NCBI GenBank assembly: GCA_964406035.1
Contig: CAYOQB010000116.1
Coordinates: 1 to 16,072, forward strand
Origin: JAIEPW01 sp964406035
GTDB taxonomy: Bacteria; Acidobacteriota; Terriglobia; Bryobacterales; Bryobacteraceae
Direction: 5' to 3'
Length of the DNA: 16,072 bases
Positions 1 through 7,184 of this stretch are shown piece after piece. The notes below the pieces were generated by a model. The model saw nothing but the letters and a program-made list of their open reading frames with translations. It was not told the origin of the DNA and ran no database searches. The translations under genes were made by a program, and so were the position numbers. Numbering within the stretch: position 1 is the first letter of the stretch; the number at the start of each line of letters is the position of its first letter.

Positions 1-488
1 AGGTGCCGTTTGATGTGCCGGTGAACACGCAGCATCCGATCACGGTGAAGCGCGGCGCGGCGCTGTCGGTACCGGAGCAGCTTTCGGTGGCAGGTGCGCA
101 GCCGGGGATCTTCACGGTCAACCAGCAAGGGACGGGGCAGGCGGTGATCGTGAAGAGCGATCAGCTCACGGTGGCGCAGGCGGGCACGCCGGCGGCGATC
201 GGGGAGGCGATCGTGATTTACTGCACGGGCCTAGGCGCGGTGAATCCGGCGGTTCCCACGGGAGCGCCTGCGCCGTCCAATCCGCTGTCGCGGACGGTGA
301 ACACGCCGCGCGTGACGATCGGCGGGGTGGAGGCTCGGGTGTTGTTCAGCGGGCTGACGCCGGGGTCGGCGGGGTTGTATCAGATCAACGCGATCGTGCC
401 CTCGGGCATCACGCCGGGCAACGAGGTTCCGGTGGTGATCGAGATCGGCGGGCAGGCGAGCCCGGTGGTGACGATGGCGGTGCGGTAG
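1..488 (+). CDS. C-terminal part of a secreted Ig-like protein with a TIGR03437-type (Solibacter) C-terminal domain; 5' end outside window
   Basis: The frame is already open at the first full codon (position 3) and ends at TAG 486-488, so this is the last 161 residues or so of a longer protein. The final ~95 residues match the Ig-like C-terminal domain expanded in Solibacter proteins: an IYCTGLGAVNP block, then PRVTIGGVEARVLFSGLTPG, GLYQINAIVPSGITPGN and a closing VVIEIGGQASPVVTMAVR. These are typical of the domain that ends many large exported Solibacter proteins, often behind beta-propeller or NHL repeats. Its function is unknown; an adhesive or surface role is inference. The GTG at position 3 is unlikely to be the true start because the sequence there already reads as interior beta-sandwich. 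The ThiO-like gene starts 20 nt downstream, close enough for co-transcription, with no obvious functional link. Confidence 0.85.
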   Translation, partial: VPFDVPVNTQHPITVKRGAALSVPEQLSVAGAQPGIFTVNQQGTGQAVIVKSDQLTVAQAGTPAAIGEAIVIYCTGLGAVNPAVPTGAPAPSNPLSRTVNTPRVTIGGVEARVLFSGLTPGSAGLYQINAIVPSGITPGNEVPVVIEIGGQASPVVTMAVR

Positions 489-508
489 GTCGGATAAAGT
501 AGAAGGCA

Positions 509-1576
509 GTGAACACCGCATCGCGCCTTCCCGACGTAATCGTCGTCGGCGGAGGAATCATCGGCGGGTCCATCGCTTGGCGTCTGGCGCAGCATGGCCT
601 CCGCATCGTGATGTTTGAAGCCGGCGCGTTCGGCGGCGAAGCCTCCAGCGCCGGGGCCGGGATGCTGATTCCGGGCGGCGAGATCCAGGAGCGGTCGCTA
701 TGGTCGATGCGCGGAATCGAAAGCCGACGGCTGTATCCGGCGTTCGTGAGCGAACTGCAGGCCGAGGCGGGCCTGTGTATCGATTATCGCGAGTGCGGGG
801 CGGTGGAGCTCGCCGCGGACGCGGCGGAGGCGGATGCGCTGCGCTCCCGCGCTGTCCTTCAACAAGACCTGGGGATCCGGTCGTCGCCGACGACGCTTGC
901 CGAGGTGCGAGAACTGGCGCCGGCGTTGTCGCCGGACGTTTTCCAGGAAGCGCGCTGGTACCCGGATGATGCGCTGGTGAATCCCGTGGACGTAATGCAG
1001 GCGCTGCGAGCGGCGCTGCTGCGCCGCAACGCCGTCATTCATGAGCACACGCCAGTGACCTCCGTGGATGTGGACCTGTGCGCCGTCGAATGGAACGGCG
1101 GATGGATGGAGGCGGGCTGGATCGTGGTGGCGGCGGGGGCGTGGACGTCGCAACTGGTGCGGCGGGTTCCGGAGGCGATCCCGGTGAAGGGACACCTGAT
1201 CGGCTATGACCAGGAGCCCGGGTCGCTGCCGCCAATCGTGCGGCACGGGCACCGTTACCTGCTGCAGCGCTCGAACGGTTTCACCATCGCGGGGGCCAGC
1301 GTCGAGCATCGGGGTTTCGATCGCAGCCTGGATTCCACGATCGTGGAGAAGCTGCACAACACCGCGTCGCGCTACCTGCCGGGACTGCTCGCGAGTCCGC
1401 CGTCGAAGGCCTGGACCGGCCTGCGGCCGGGCGTGGACGCGGCCGAGCCGCAGGTGCGGCGGATCGAGGGCACCGATGTGTGGCTGGCGTACGGCCACTA
1501 TCGCAACGGCATTCTGCTCGCGCCGGTCACCGCGAAGCTGATGGCGGGATCGCTGCTTTCGCAAGAGGTGGTGTAG
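509..1576 (+). CDS. thiO: FAD-dependent glycine oxidase, ThiO-like (DAO family)
   Basis: A 355-residue flavoprotein of the D-amino-acid oxidase/glycine oxidase family. ThiO oxidises glycine to the imine that supplies the C2-N unit of the thiamin thiazole. Residues 9-37 form the FAD dinucleotide-binding fold (VIVVGGGIIGGSIAWRLAQ, with the acidic E37 ending the second strand), and SSAGAGML (46-53) is the second flavin contact typical of the family. Near the C-terminus GLRPG and GHYRNGILLAPVTA (329-342) are strong ThiO signatures; their arginines are expected to bind the substrate carboxylate, by family knowledge. Length is normal (about 350-370). The start is GTG 509, with AGAAGG at 501-506 only two bases ahead; this tight spacing makes the exact start slightly uncertain, but MNTASRLPDVIVVGGG leaves the usual short lead. 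No other thiamin gene is visible, so a related amine oxidase remains possible. Confidence 0.85.
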   Translation: MNTASRLPDVIVVGGGIIGGSIAWRLAQHGLRIVMFEAGAFGGEASSAGAGMLIPGGEIQERSLWSMRGIESRRLYPAFVSELQAEAGLCIDYRECGAVELAADAAEADALRSRAVLQQDLGIRSSPTTLAEVRELAPALSPDVFQEARWYPDDALVNPVDVMQALRAALLRRNAVIHEHTPVTSVDVDLCAVEWNGGWMEAGWIVVAAGAWTSQLVRRVPEAIPVKGHLIGYDQEPGSLPPIVRHGHRYLLQRSNGFTIAGASVEHRGFDRSLDSTIVEKLHNTASRYLPGLLASPPSKAWTGLRPGVDAAEPQVRRIEGTDVWLAYGHYRNGILLAPVTAKLMAGSLLSQEVV

Positions 1577-1622
1577 GCCGGAATATTGCCGCCGGGTCGA
1601 GCGCCGACGCATCCACAATACA

Positions 1623-2159
1623 ATGCCGCTGCTGAACATAGATGCCTCGCGCCGCCGTGTCGAGACCGCCGATCGCGTGGTTTCCATCGCCAACCGCAAA
1701 GCCGGGCGGCAGCAAGCGGAGCTGAACCTGATTCTGCATCGGGCGCACGCGAATCCGGTGGGCCGGGTGGCGGTGCAGGAGGCGTCGCGCAAGGGGCTGA
1801 CGTTGGTTCCCGGCGAATCGCTGGTGCGGCCCGGGGAGTTTCATCACGTGGACGGCGGGACCGTTTGCTTCGATATGGCGTGGTTCGGGGAACGCGGCTT
1901 TCGCGGGGATCGGGTGCTGGCGGGACTGCTGGCTCGGGCTGTGGCGGGAGCGTTCGCCGGTGACCTGGTGGCGGCAATGTACGCCGCCGCGGCGGGGGAG
2001 CCGCCGGAGAGCCCGGCCGCGCATTATGTGCGGCGGCATCAGGCGGAGTTGCGGCGGCTGCATTCGCAGTATCCAGGGATGTTTGCAGAGCTGGTCCAGG
2101 TGAAGTGCGCGTTTAATCCGCCGCGGGATTTTGAGGAGTTCGCGTCACAGCTACGCTAG
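1623..2159 (+). CDS. hypothetical protein, 178 aa
   Basis: I do not recognise a family. The frame opens with ATG 1623, 46 nt after the ThiO-like stop and on the same strand, and ends at TAG 2157-2159. Codon third positions are strongly G/C, as in the neighbouring real genes, which favours this strand over the long open frames opposite. The protein is soluble-looking, with no signal peptide or membrane segment. It has an Arg-rich, probably helical N-terminus (residues 1-45), a central part with LVRPGEFHHVDGGTVCFDMAWFG (about 80-103), an Ala-rich helix (about 108-127) and a charged C-terminal helix with AHYVRRHQAELRRLH. The paired His and single Cys in the centre might bind a metal, but that is speculation. 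There is no clear Shine-Dalgarno before the ATG. Confidence 0.6.
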   Translation: MPLLNIDASRRRVETADRVVSIANRKAGRQQAELNLILHRAHANPVGRVAVQEASRKGLTLVPGESLVRPGEFHHVDGGTVCFDMAWFGERGFRGDRVLAGLLARAVAGAFAGDLVAAMYAAAAGEPPESPAAHYVRRHQAELRRLHSQYPGMFAELVQVKCAFNPPRDFEEFASQLR

Positions 2160-2179
2160 GAGGTTGCGCAAACCGCCGC

Positions 2180-2185
2180 TATGAT
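2180..2185 (+). promoter_or_regulatory. possible -10 element ahead of hicAB
   Basis: TATGAT is one mismatch from TATAAT and lies 18 nt before the expected first codon of hicA. No good -35 hexamer sits 16-18 nt upstream, so this is a weak call based on the -10 alone. Confidence 0.3.
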
Positions 2186-2203
2186 AGAGAGTAACCGGGA
2201 TAA

Positions 2204-2401
2204 CTGCCGAGGAAGATCCGGGAGTTGATTGCTGATCTGAAGAAGCATGGCTTTGTCAATAGAGGTGGAAAGGGCAGCCATCGTAATTTCACCCATTCGA
2301 GGGTCGCCCGGCCGGTCACAATCTCAGGGAATGCTGGTGATGACGCCAAGAAGTACCAGGAAAGGGCTGTCAGCGCTGCAATTGCGGAGGCTAAGCGATG
2401 A
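2204..2401 (+). CDS. hicA: HicA family toxin (putative mRNA interferase) with a CTG at the expected start
   Basis: The frame from 2204 to TGA 2399-2401 gives 65 residues matching HicA from end to end: PRKIRELIADLKKHGFVNRG, then GGKGSHRNFTH, RPVTISGNAGDDAKKYQERA and AIAEAKR. HicA is a small double-stranded-RNA-binding-fold toxin that cleaves mRNA; the catalytic His is in GSHRNF (H26). The length is normal. The oddity is the start: the codon where HicA proteins normally have ATG is CTG (2204-2206), directly after an in-frame TAA (2201-2203). The next usable start is TTG 2225, which would remove PRKIRE and part of the first helix. Either CTG initiates, or an ATG-to-CTG change has crippled the toxin. 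No strong Shine-Dalgarno is present (weak AGAGAG at 2186-2191). The stop overlaps the hicB start by 4 nt (ATGA), the usual translational coupling. Confidence 0.82.
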   Translation: MPRKIRELIADLKKHGFVNRGGKGSHRNFTHSRVARPVTISGNAGDDAKKYQERAVSAAIAEAKR

Positions 2402-2637
2402 AAGAAAGTGCGCGCTATGTGAAGATTGTCGAATGGTCCGAGGAGGACGGCTGTTTCGTGGGTAGCTGTCCGGGGCTGCTGCTCGGGGGCGCCCATGGCG
2501 ATGATGAGGTCGCCGTTTTTGAAAGCTTGTGTCTGGCTGTCGACGACGTGATCGATCTTTATAAACGGGACGGCAAGCCTTTGCCTCCGCCGACCAGCGG
2601 GCGTGATTACGCGAACAAAATGTTGAGCTTGGCTTAG
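2398..2637 (+). CDS. hicB: HicB family antitoxin, short form
   Basis: 79 residues. SARYVKIVEWSEEDGCFVGS, CPGLLLGGAHGDD and the tail YKRDGKPLPPPTSGRDYANK are characteristic of the short HicB family, a partial RNase H fold that binds and neutralises HicA. The C-terminal ribbon-helix-helix or HTH found in longer HicBs is absent, as is common in this subfamily, so autoregulation by this protein alone is less certain. A good Shine-Dalgarno, GGAGG (2386-2390), lies inside hicA with 7 nt to the ATG, and the start overlaps the hicA stop. Even if hicA is not translated well, hicB keeps its own ribosome entry. The next gene converges from the other strand. Confidence 0.88.
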   Translation: MKESARYVKIVEWSEEDGCFVGSCPGLLLGGAHGDDEVAVFESLCLAVDDVIDLYKRDGKPLPPPTSGRDYANKMLSLA

Positions 2638-2646
2638 CTCGCAGGC

Positions 2647-2665
2647 GGACCTTCGGTGAAGGTCC
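2647..2665. terminator. hairpin between convergent hicB and dehydrogenase genes
   Basis: GGACCTTC (2647-2654), a three-base gap GGT, then GAAGGTCC (2658-2665) gives a perfect 8-bp inverted repeat in the 57-bp gap between two convergent genes. There is no T tract on either side, so it may act as a weak or factor-assisted bidirectional terminator. Confidence 0.5.
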
Positions 2666-2694
2666 ACCTGGGCAGCATCGTGCCGGAGGGAACG

Positions 2695-3705
2695 CTAGAC
2701 CTCCACCACGATCTTCCCGAAGTGCCCCCCAGCCGCCATCAGCTCGAACGCCTGGCGCGCCTGATCGAAGGGAAACACGCGATCCACCACCGGGCGCATC
2801 TGGTGCAAGGCGATCGCCTTGTTCATCTGCTCGAAGACATCACGGCTGCCCACTAACACACCCTGCAGCCGGACGTTTTGCATCAGGATCGGGATCACGC
2901 TGAAATCCGAGGGCGCGACGCCGGACAACACGCCGATCACGTGGATTACGCCGCCGATCCGAATACATTTCAGCGACTTGCCGAGCGTGCCCGCGCCGCC
3001 GACTTCGATGATGTGGTCCACGCCAGGTCCGCCGCTCAGCTCGCGCGCTGGTTTCTCCCAATCGGGCGTGGTCTTGTAGTTGATCAACGCGTCCGCGCCC
3101 AATTCCTTCGCCCGCGCGAGCTTCTCATCGGAAGACGAGGTAACGATAGCGCGCGCGCCGAACATCTTGGCGAACTGCAGCGCGAAAATCGACACGCCGC
3201 CGGTGCCCTGGATGAGAACGGTGTCGCCGGCTTTCAGCGCACCCTGGACCACGAGCGCATGCCACGCTGTTACCGCCGCACAAGGCAGGGATGCAGCTTC
3301 AATGAAAGACAGATGGGCGGGAATGTGGGTCAAGCCTTCTTCGCTCAGGGTCACCTGTTCGGAAAGCATGCCGTCGAGCGGACCGCCCAGAGTCCCGCCG
3401 AGCTTGGCGCGCGACGGTTCGCCGCCCAGCCAGGTCTGGGAAAAGTTGCCCATCACGCGGTCCCCGGCTTTCACGCGGGTGACGCCGGGTCCGACGGCGA
3501 TCACTTCGCCGGCGCCGTCGGAGCAGGGAATGAGGGGCAGCTTTTGCTTGGGATTGTACTGGCCCTTCACCATCAGGTAGTCACGAAAATTCAGCGACAC
3601 TGCTTTTACGCGGACTACCGCCTGCCCATGTCCCGGTTGCGGATCCGGCCGCTCGGCCAGCTTCAGTCCGTCGAGTCCAAACGCTTGGATTTCGTAGGCG
3701 CGCAT
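2695..3705 (-). CDS. zinc-independent medium-chain NAD(P)-dependent alcohol dehydrogenase / quinone oxidoreductase-like protein
   Basis: 336 residues of the MDR superfamily. Residues 1-125 form the GroES-like catalytic domain: AVVRVKAVSLNFRDYLMVKG (29-48), PLIPCSDGAGEVIAVGPGV (57-75) and KAGDRVMG. Residues 130-270 form the Rossmann domain with a glycine-rich turn in GDTVLIQGTGGVSIFALQFAK (160-180). SSSDEK after strand two (190-195) hints at NADP preference, though that is only suggestive. The Cys/His/Glu ligands of the catalytic zinc and the four-Cys structural zinc lobe are missing, which places it with quinone oxidoreductase-like, zinc-free MDR enzymes. The substrate is unknown. It starts 32 nt downstream of the response regulator on the same strand, so it may be the last gene of the kinase operon. 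No clear ribosome site precedes the ATG; TATGCT at 3714-3719 could be its own -10. Confidence 0.85.
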   Translation of the reverse strand: MRAYEIQAFGLDGLKLAERPDPQPGHGQAVVRVKAVSLNFRDYLMVKGQYNPKQKLPLIPCSDGAGEVIAVGPGVTRVKAGDRVMGNFSQTWLGGEPSRAKLGGTLGGPLDGMLSEQVTLSEEGLTHIPAHLSFIEAASLPCAAVTAWHALVVQGALKAGDTVLIQGTGGVSIFALQFAKMFGARAIVTSSSDEKLARAKELGADALINYKTTPDWEKPARELSGGPGVDHIIEVGGAGTLGKSLKCIRIGGVIHVIGVLSGVAPSDFSVIPILMQNVRLQGVLVGSRDVFEQMNKAIALHQMRPVVDRVFPFDQARQAFELMAAGGHFGKIVVEV

Positions 3706-3737
3706 AAGATGCCAGCATAGCGCGCCACAGCGCCCCG

Positions 3738-4388
3738 CTAGGCGATGATCTTCTTGCGCACAGCGTACAGCACGATGTCAGCCGTCGAATGAAGATTCAG
3801 CTTCTGCATGATGCGGGTGCGGTGCGTCTCGACCGTGTACGGGCTCAGGTTGAGCAGCGCGGCCACTTCCTTGTTCGACCGCCCTTCGGCCAGGAGCTGC
3901 AGCACTTCCTTCTCGCGATCGGTCAGCAGCTCGTGACTGTCTTCCAGGCCGCGCTGCCGCAGGTTGCGAGTGTAGTCCTCGGACAACACCTCGGAGATCT
4001 GCGGGCTGAAGTAGCTTTTGCCCTGGGCGGCGGCTTGCACGGCGGGCACCAGGTCGGTGTCGGCGGAATCCTTCAGCAGGTAACCCTTCACCCCGGCGTT
4101 CAGTGCCCGGATCAAGTAGCTTTCGTCGGCGTACATGCTGAACAGGACGACGGAGGTCTCTGGCCGCTTTTTCATGATCTGCTGCGCGGCGTCGATGCCG
4201 TTCAGGTGGGGCATGGCGATGTCCATCACCACGATATCCGGCTGCAGGCGATTGGTCTCGTCGACAGCCTCCTTGCCGTCGTTGGCTTCGCCGACGACCT
4301 CGAACTCGTTCTGCCGCTCGAGCAGCGACCGCAAGCCCCGCCGCACGATGCCGTGGTCATCCGCTATCAGGATCTTCACTGGATTCAT
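3738..4388 (-). CDS. NarL/FixJ-type response regulator (receiver + LuxR HTH)
   Basis: 216 residues. The receiver domain (about 4-120) has the acidic pair D10/D11, phosphoacceptor D56 in VVMDIAMP, S84 at the switch position and K106 in GYLLKDS. A linker leads to a LuxR-type helix-turn-helix (about 155-199) with LTDREKEVLQLLAEGRSNKE and LSPYTVETHRTRIMQKL. All key residues are present, so it should be phosphorylated and bind DNA as a dimer. Its start overlaps the kinase stop by 4 nt, the standard arrangement for a cognate pair. The targets are unknown; the dehydrogenase just downstream is the nearest candidate. Nothing looks truncated. Confidence 0.95.
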   Translation of the reverse strand: MNPVKILIADDHGIVRRGLRSLLERQNEFEVVGEANDGKEAVDETNRLQPDIVVMDIAMPHLNGIDAAQQIMKKRPETSVVLFSMYADESYLIRALNAGVKGYLLKDSADTDLVPAVQAAAQGKSYFSPQISEVLSEDYTRNLRQRGLEDSHELLTDREKEVLQLLAEGRSNKEVAALLNLSPYTVETHRTRIMQKLNLHSTADIVLYAVRKKIIA

Positions 4389-5758
4389 ACACTCACCTCG
4401 CTCCGCACCGGAATGTCTATGCTGATTTCCAACCCACGGCCCGGCTCCGATTTCAGGTCGAGATGGCCGCCTAGTTCACGAACTCGCTCCCCGATCCCGA
4501 TGAGGCCGATGCCCGCTCGGGACTTCCCGGGGTCCAGCCCCACGCCGTCGTCGCGTACGCTCATGCGAACGCGATCCGGACCGCCGGCCAATTCCATCCA
4601 CACGTGCCGCGCCTGGGCATGGCGCGCGCAGTTGGTCAGCGCCTCCTGGGCGATGCGGTACAAGCCGGTGCGATGCCGGTCCGAAAGGCTCTCGACCTCG
4701 CCGCTGACCTGGAGGTCGACGGGAATGTTGGTGCGCCGCGTGAACTCGCGAGCCTGGTACTGGAGCGCGGGCACCAGGCCCAGGTCGTCCAGCATGGAAG
4801 GCCGCAATCCCATGGCCATGTCGCGCACGCTGCGCAAGGTCTGTTCGTTCAGCCGGCGGGCCTCGCGCAGGTGGCTCTCGAACTCACCGTCGGCGCCGCG
4901 CGACTGTTCCAGGTTGGAGAGCTCGAAGCGCAGCGCGGTCAGAATCTGGCCGACTTCATCATGCAACTCGCGGGAGAGCGACTTCCGCTCCTCTTCCTGC
5001 GCGCGCACCAAGCGCTGCGACAGGCTGCGAAGTTCCTGGCCGGACTGTTCGATTTGTCTCAAGTACCGTTCCGTGCGACGCTCCAGCGCCAGCAGGCGCG
5101 CAATGCTTGCCCCCGCAATCAGCATTCCGAACAGCAGGGTGCCGATCAGGTATTGCCTGACCCGTCGGCGGAGCTGTCTCTGTTGGTTTCTCACTTCTTC
5201 CCGGTTGCGGCGGTAGTCGGCCGCCTCCAATTCCGCCAACTGCGACGCCATGCGGAGCAGATTCTGCCTTCGCGGCAGCAGTTCCCGGCGGATGAAGGCC
5301 GGCCCCCGCGCCCCACGCTCGGCCGGGTCCCAGTCAAGAATCGCCGCTGCTATTTCGAATGCCGCGTCCAAGGTCCTCCGCAACTCCCGGATCCGCTCCC
5401 GGTCCGAGCCGTCGGTCAATTCCTCCAGCCGGGTCAGGCGCCGCTGCTGCGATGCGCGCGCCGCCAGCCACTGCTCGCGAGCCAGATTTTCGATGTCCGG
5501 ACTGGAGAGCAGAAAGTCCCGCGCAAACAGCGCGGAAGCATAGATGTCCACCTCTAGACGCGCCAGTTCGCGCTCCCGCTCCCGATGGAGTGTTTCGATG
5601 CTGTTGGAGATGTCGCTAACGACACGAACCTGCTGGTCCAGGGCGGCTCCACCCAAACCGATCAGCAGCAGAAGAGCCCCAAACGCCAGCGCCAGCGCCG
5701 GCCAGCTTTGCGCTGAGGCGCGGCCTTCGTGGGACCGCTCTATGCTGTTCTGGGACAT
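4385..5758 (-). CDS. NarL-family sensor histidine kinase with two membrane segments and an all-helical extracytoplasmic sensor
   Basis: 457 residues. A first membrane helix at about 19-40 (ALALAFGALLLLIGLGGAAL) and a second at about 203-223 bracket a roughly 160-residue extracytoplasmic region. This region is predicted almost wholly helical, with heptad-like Arg/Glu/Leu patterns and a SALFARDFLLSS segment reminiscent of CHASE3/four-helix-bundle sensors. A cytoplasmic coiled coil (about 225-262) leads to the HisKA_3 phosphoacceptor in SRELHDEVGQ (H266). The conserved MLDDLGLVPAL box follows, then the ATPase domain with N-box N376 (EALTNCARHA), DDGVG (403-407) and GIGLIGIGERV. It phosphorylates the regulator encoded with a 4-nt overlap. 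The leader has GAGG ahead of the ATG. The signal sensed cannot be read from the sequence. Confidence 0.94.
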   Translation of the reverse strand: MSQNSIERSHEGRASAQSWPALALAFGALLLLIGLGGAALDQQVRVVSDISNSIETLHRERERELARLEVDIYASALFARDFLLSSPDIENLAREQWLAARASQQRRLTRLEELTDGSDRERIRELRRTLDAAFEIAAAILDWDPAERGARGPAFIRRELLPRRQNLLRMASQLAELEAADYRRNREEVRNQQRQLRRRVRQYLIGTLLFGMLIAGASIARLLALERRTERYLRQIEQSGQELRSLSQRLVRAQEEERKSLSRELHDEVGQILTALRFELSNLEQSRGADGEFESHLREARRLNEQTLRSVRDMAMGLRPSMLDDLGLVPALQYQAREFTRRTNIPVDLQVSGEVESLSDRHRTGLYRIAQEALTNCARHAQARHVWMELAGGPDRVRMSVRDDGVGLDPGKSRAGIGLIGIGERVRELGGHLDLKSEPGRGLEISIDIPVRSEVSV

Positions 5759-5796
5759 GCCTGCCTCAGTTTACTCTCCCGTCCGCGAATGCCTGC

Positions 5797-5853
5797 AAAA
5801 AAAGCGCCGGAGGCCCGCTCCGCCCGAACAGAAACGGACCGGGAATCCGGCGC
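5797..5853 (-). terminator. strong intrinsic terminator with two-tier stem and T7 tract
   Basis: On the minus strand GCGCCGGA (5853-5846) pairs perfectly with TCCGGCGC (5811-5804). Inside it CCCGgTCCG pairs with CGGAgCGGG around one G-G mismatch. Seven Ts (5803-5797) follow immediately. It lies about 110 nt beyond the aminotransferase stop and 39 nt before the kinase start, both on the same strand, so it most simply ends the aminotransferase transcript. A transcript starting upstream of it could also use it as an attenuator for the kinase operon. Confidence 0.8.
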
Positions 5854-5875
5854 AACGCAAAGACTCTGGAGACAG

Positions 5876-5900
5876 CGTGAATGACTGGAAAGTATTCACG
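5876..5900. repeat. imperfect palindrome CGTGAAT-N11-ATTCACG, candidate operator
   Basis: Seven-base perfect arms (5876-5882 and 5894-5900) are separated by 11 bases that carry an inner ACT/AGT pair. The spacing between arm centres is close to two helical turns, as for a dimeric regulator. It lies in the 202-bp gap between the aminotransferase stop and the kinase start. No T tract follows, so a terminator is less likely. Apart from this palindrome and the intrinsic terminator, the gap shows no gene. Confidence 0.35.
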
Positions 5901-5960
5901 TCGTAGTAGTTAAAGTGTCGCAAGCCGGAAGGCTGGCGGGAAATACAGCAAACCCGGTAC

Positions 5961-7073
5961 TTAGCCGGCGTGGGCCACGGATTTGTGAAAGAAGTCGCTG
6001 ATTCGAGCCAGGCCCGCCCGCAGGTAGTCTGATGGCGCGCCATAGTTCAGGCGAATGTGCGATTCGACACCAAAAAAGGCGCCGGGTACGATCAGAACAC
6101 TCTGCTGGCGGCGTAATTGCTCCCCCAGGTCCCGCGATCCCAATCCTGCGGCGTCGAAGCGGGCGAAGCCGATTGCGCCCGCGCTGCTGTCGGGCATGCG
6201 CAGCCAGGTCTGTGCGTCGGCCCACCCCCGCAGAATGGGCCAGTTGGCTCGGAGGATGCCGCGGGTCCGCTCCAGGATCTGCTCCCGTTTTTCCAGAACG
6301 CGGATGGCCAGCAGATCGCTCAAGGTGCTGATCATGATGGTGGTGTAGTCGTGATAGCCCTGGATCGCGGCGATGCGCTCCGGCGGTCCGGCGATCCAGC
6401 CGACGCGCAGGCCGGGCGCGCCGTAGGCCTTGGAAAGGCCGGCGGTGATTAATGTCCGTTCGTATCCCAGGTCGTGGAAGGAGGCAGTAGTCACTCCATT
6501 CCGCTCCGCCCCGCGATAGATTTCGTCGGACAGCAGCCAGGCGCCGGTGCGTTCCGCCGCTGCCGCGATCCGCTGCATCGCCTCCGCGGTGAGCACCGCT
6601 CCGGTCGGGTTGTTTGGATTGCAGACCGCGATCACGCGGGTGCGCGGTGACAGCGCCGCTTCGAGCGCCTCCAGGTCCGGCTGCCAGCCGAGTTCGGGGA
6701 GCAGCGGAAGGGGCTTCACCACCGCGCCGAAGGCTCGCGCGATGCCTTGGATTTGCAGGTAATTGGGAACCATGTAGACGATTTCGTCGCCGGGCTCGAC
6801 CAGATTCAAGATGGCCAGGAAGTTGGCTTCGGCGGTGCCATGCGTCGCAAGGACATGCTCCGGTGTCGCGCCGGGGTACAACTCCGCGATCCGCTCCCGC
6901 AGTTTGAGACTGCCATTGGCCTGGCCGTAGGACAGCCGCATGCCCGCCAGCGAGGCAGGGTCCAGAAGCTCGTCGAGCAGCAGCGGATGCACGCCGCTTT
7001 CGGAAAGATTGAACTCCACCGAGTGTTCGTGAATGCATTGATCGCGTTCGAGTTCGAAAGGCTCAAGGCGCAT
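5961..7073 (-). CDS. PLP-dependent aminotransferase, class I/II fold
   Basis: 370 residues from ATG 7073. Fold-type I features appear in order: SYGQANGSLKLRERIAELYP (48-67), the phosphate-binding THGTAEANF region (78-85), NPNNPTG (152-158), the pyridine-nitrogen aspartate D183 and Y186 in SDEIY, the Schiff-base lysine K215 in TAGLSKAYGAPGLRVGW, and the carboxylate-binding arginine R341 in HIRLNYG. All catalytic residues are intact. The opening (MRLEPFELERDQ, then FNLSESGVHPL) resembles a subgroup often annotated simply as class I/II aminotransferase, or compared with capreomycidine synthase, so I do not assign a substrate. The frame is open further upstream to 7358, but that extension is Arg-rich, overlaps the divergent promoter and secreted-protein gene, and lacks homology. 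A -10-like TACAGT (7080-7085, minus strand) lies 6 nt before the ATG. It is divergent from the paralogous pair. Confidence 0.92.
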   Translation of the reverse strand: MRLEPFELERDQCIHEHSVEFNLSESGVHPLLLDELLDPASLAGMRLSYGQANGSLKLRERIAELYPGATPEHVLATHGTAEANFLAILNLVEPGDEIVYMVPNYLQIQGIARAFGAVVKPLPLLPELGWQPDLEALEAALSPRTRVIAVCNPNNPTGAVLTAEAMQRIAAAAERTGAWLLSDEIYRGAERNGVTTASFHDLGYERTLITAGLSKAYGAPGLRVGWIAGPPERIAAIQGYHDYTTIMISTLSDLLAIRVLEKREQILERTRGILRANWPILRGWADAQTWLRMPDSSAGAIGFARFDAAGLGSRDLGEQLRRQQSVLIVPGAFFGVESHIRLNYGAPSDYLRAGLARISDFFHKSVAHAG

Positions 7074-7128
7074 GCCGACACTGTATCGCAAGGACGCCGG
7101 GGGCGGTTCGCCCCTCCGCGCGGCCTGA

Positions 7129-7134
7129 TATACT
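7129..7134 (+). promoter_or_regulatory. -10 element TATACT for the tandem secreted-protein genes
   Basis: TATACT at 7129-7134, preceded by a weak -35 TTCGCC (7107-7112) with a 16-bp spacer, lies about 50 nt upstream of the first paralogue. It is the only good -10 in the 111-bp gap between the divergent genes. Confidence 0.45.
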
Positions 7135-7184
7135 TTTCTGAGTACCTCCCCCGGGCGGTACCACCAAATCTGACGAGGAAATCC

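Noticed and set aside
3789..5216. A 475-codon + strand frame opposite the kinase and regulator
   Set aside because: It is antisense to two intact, motif-complete genes and has no recognisable domain.
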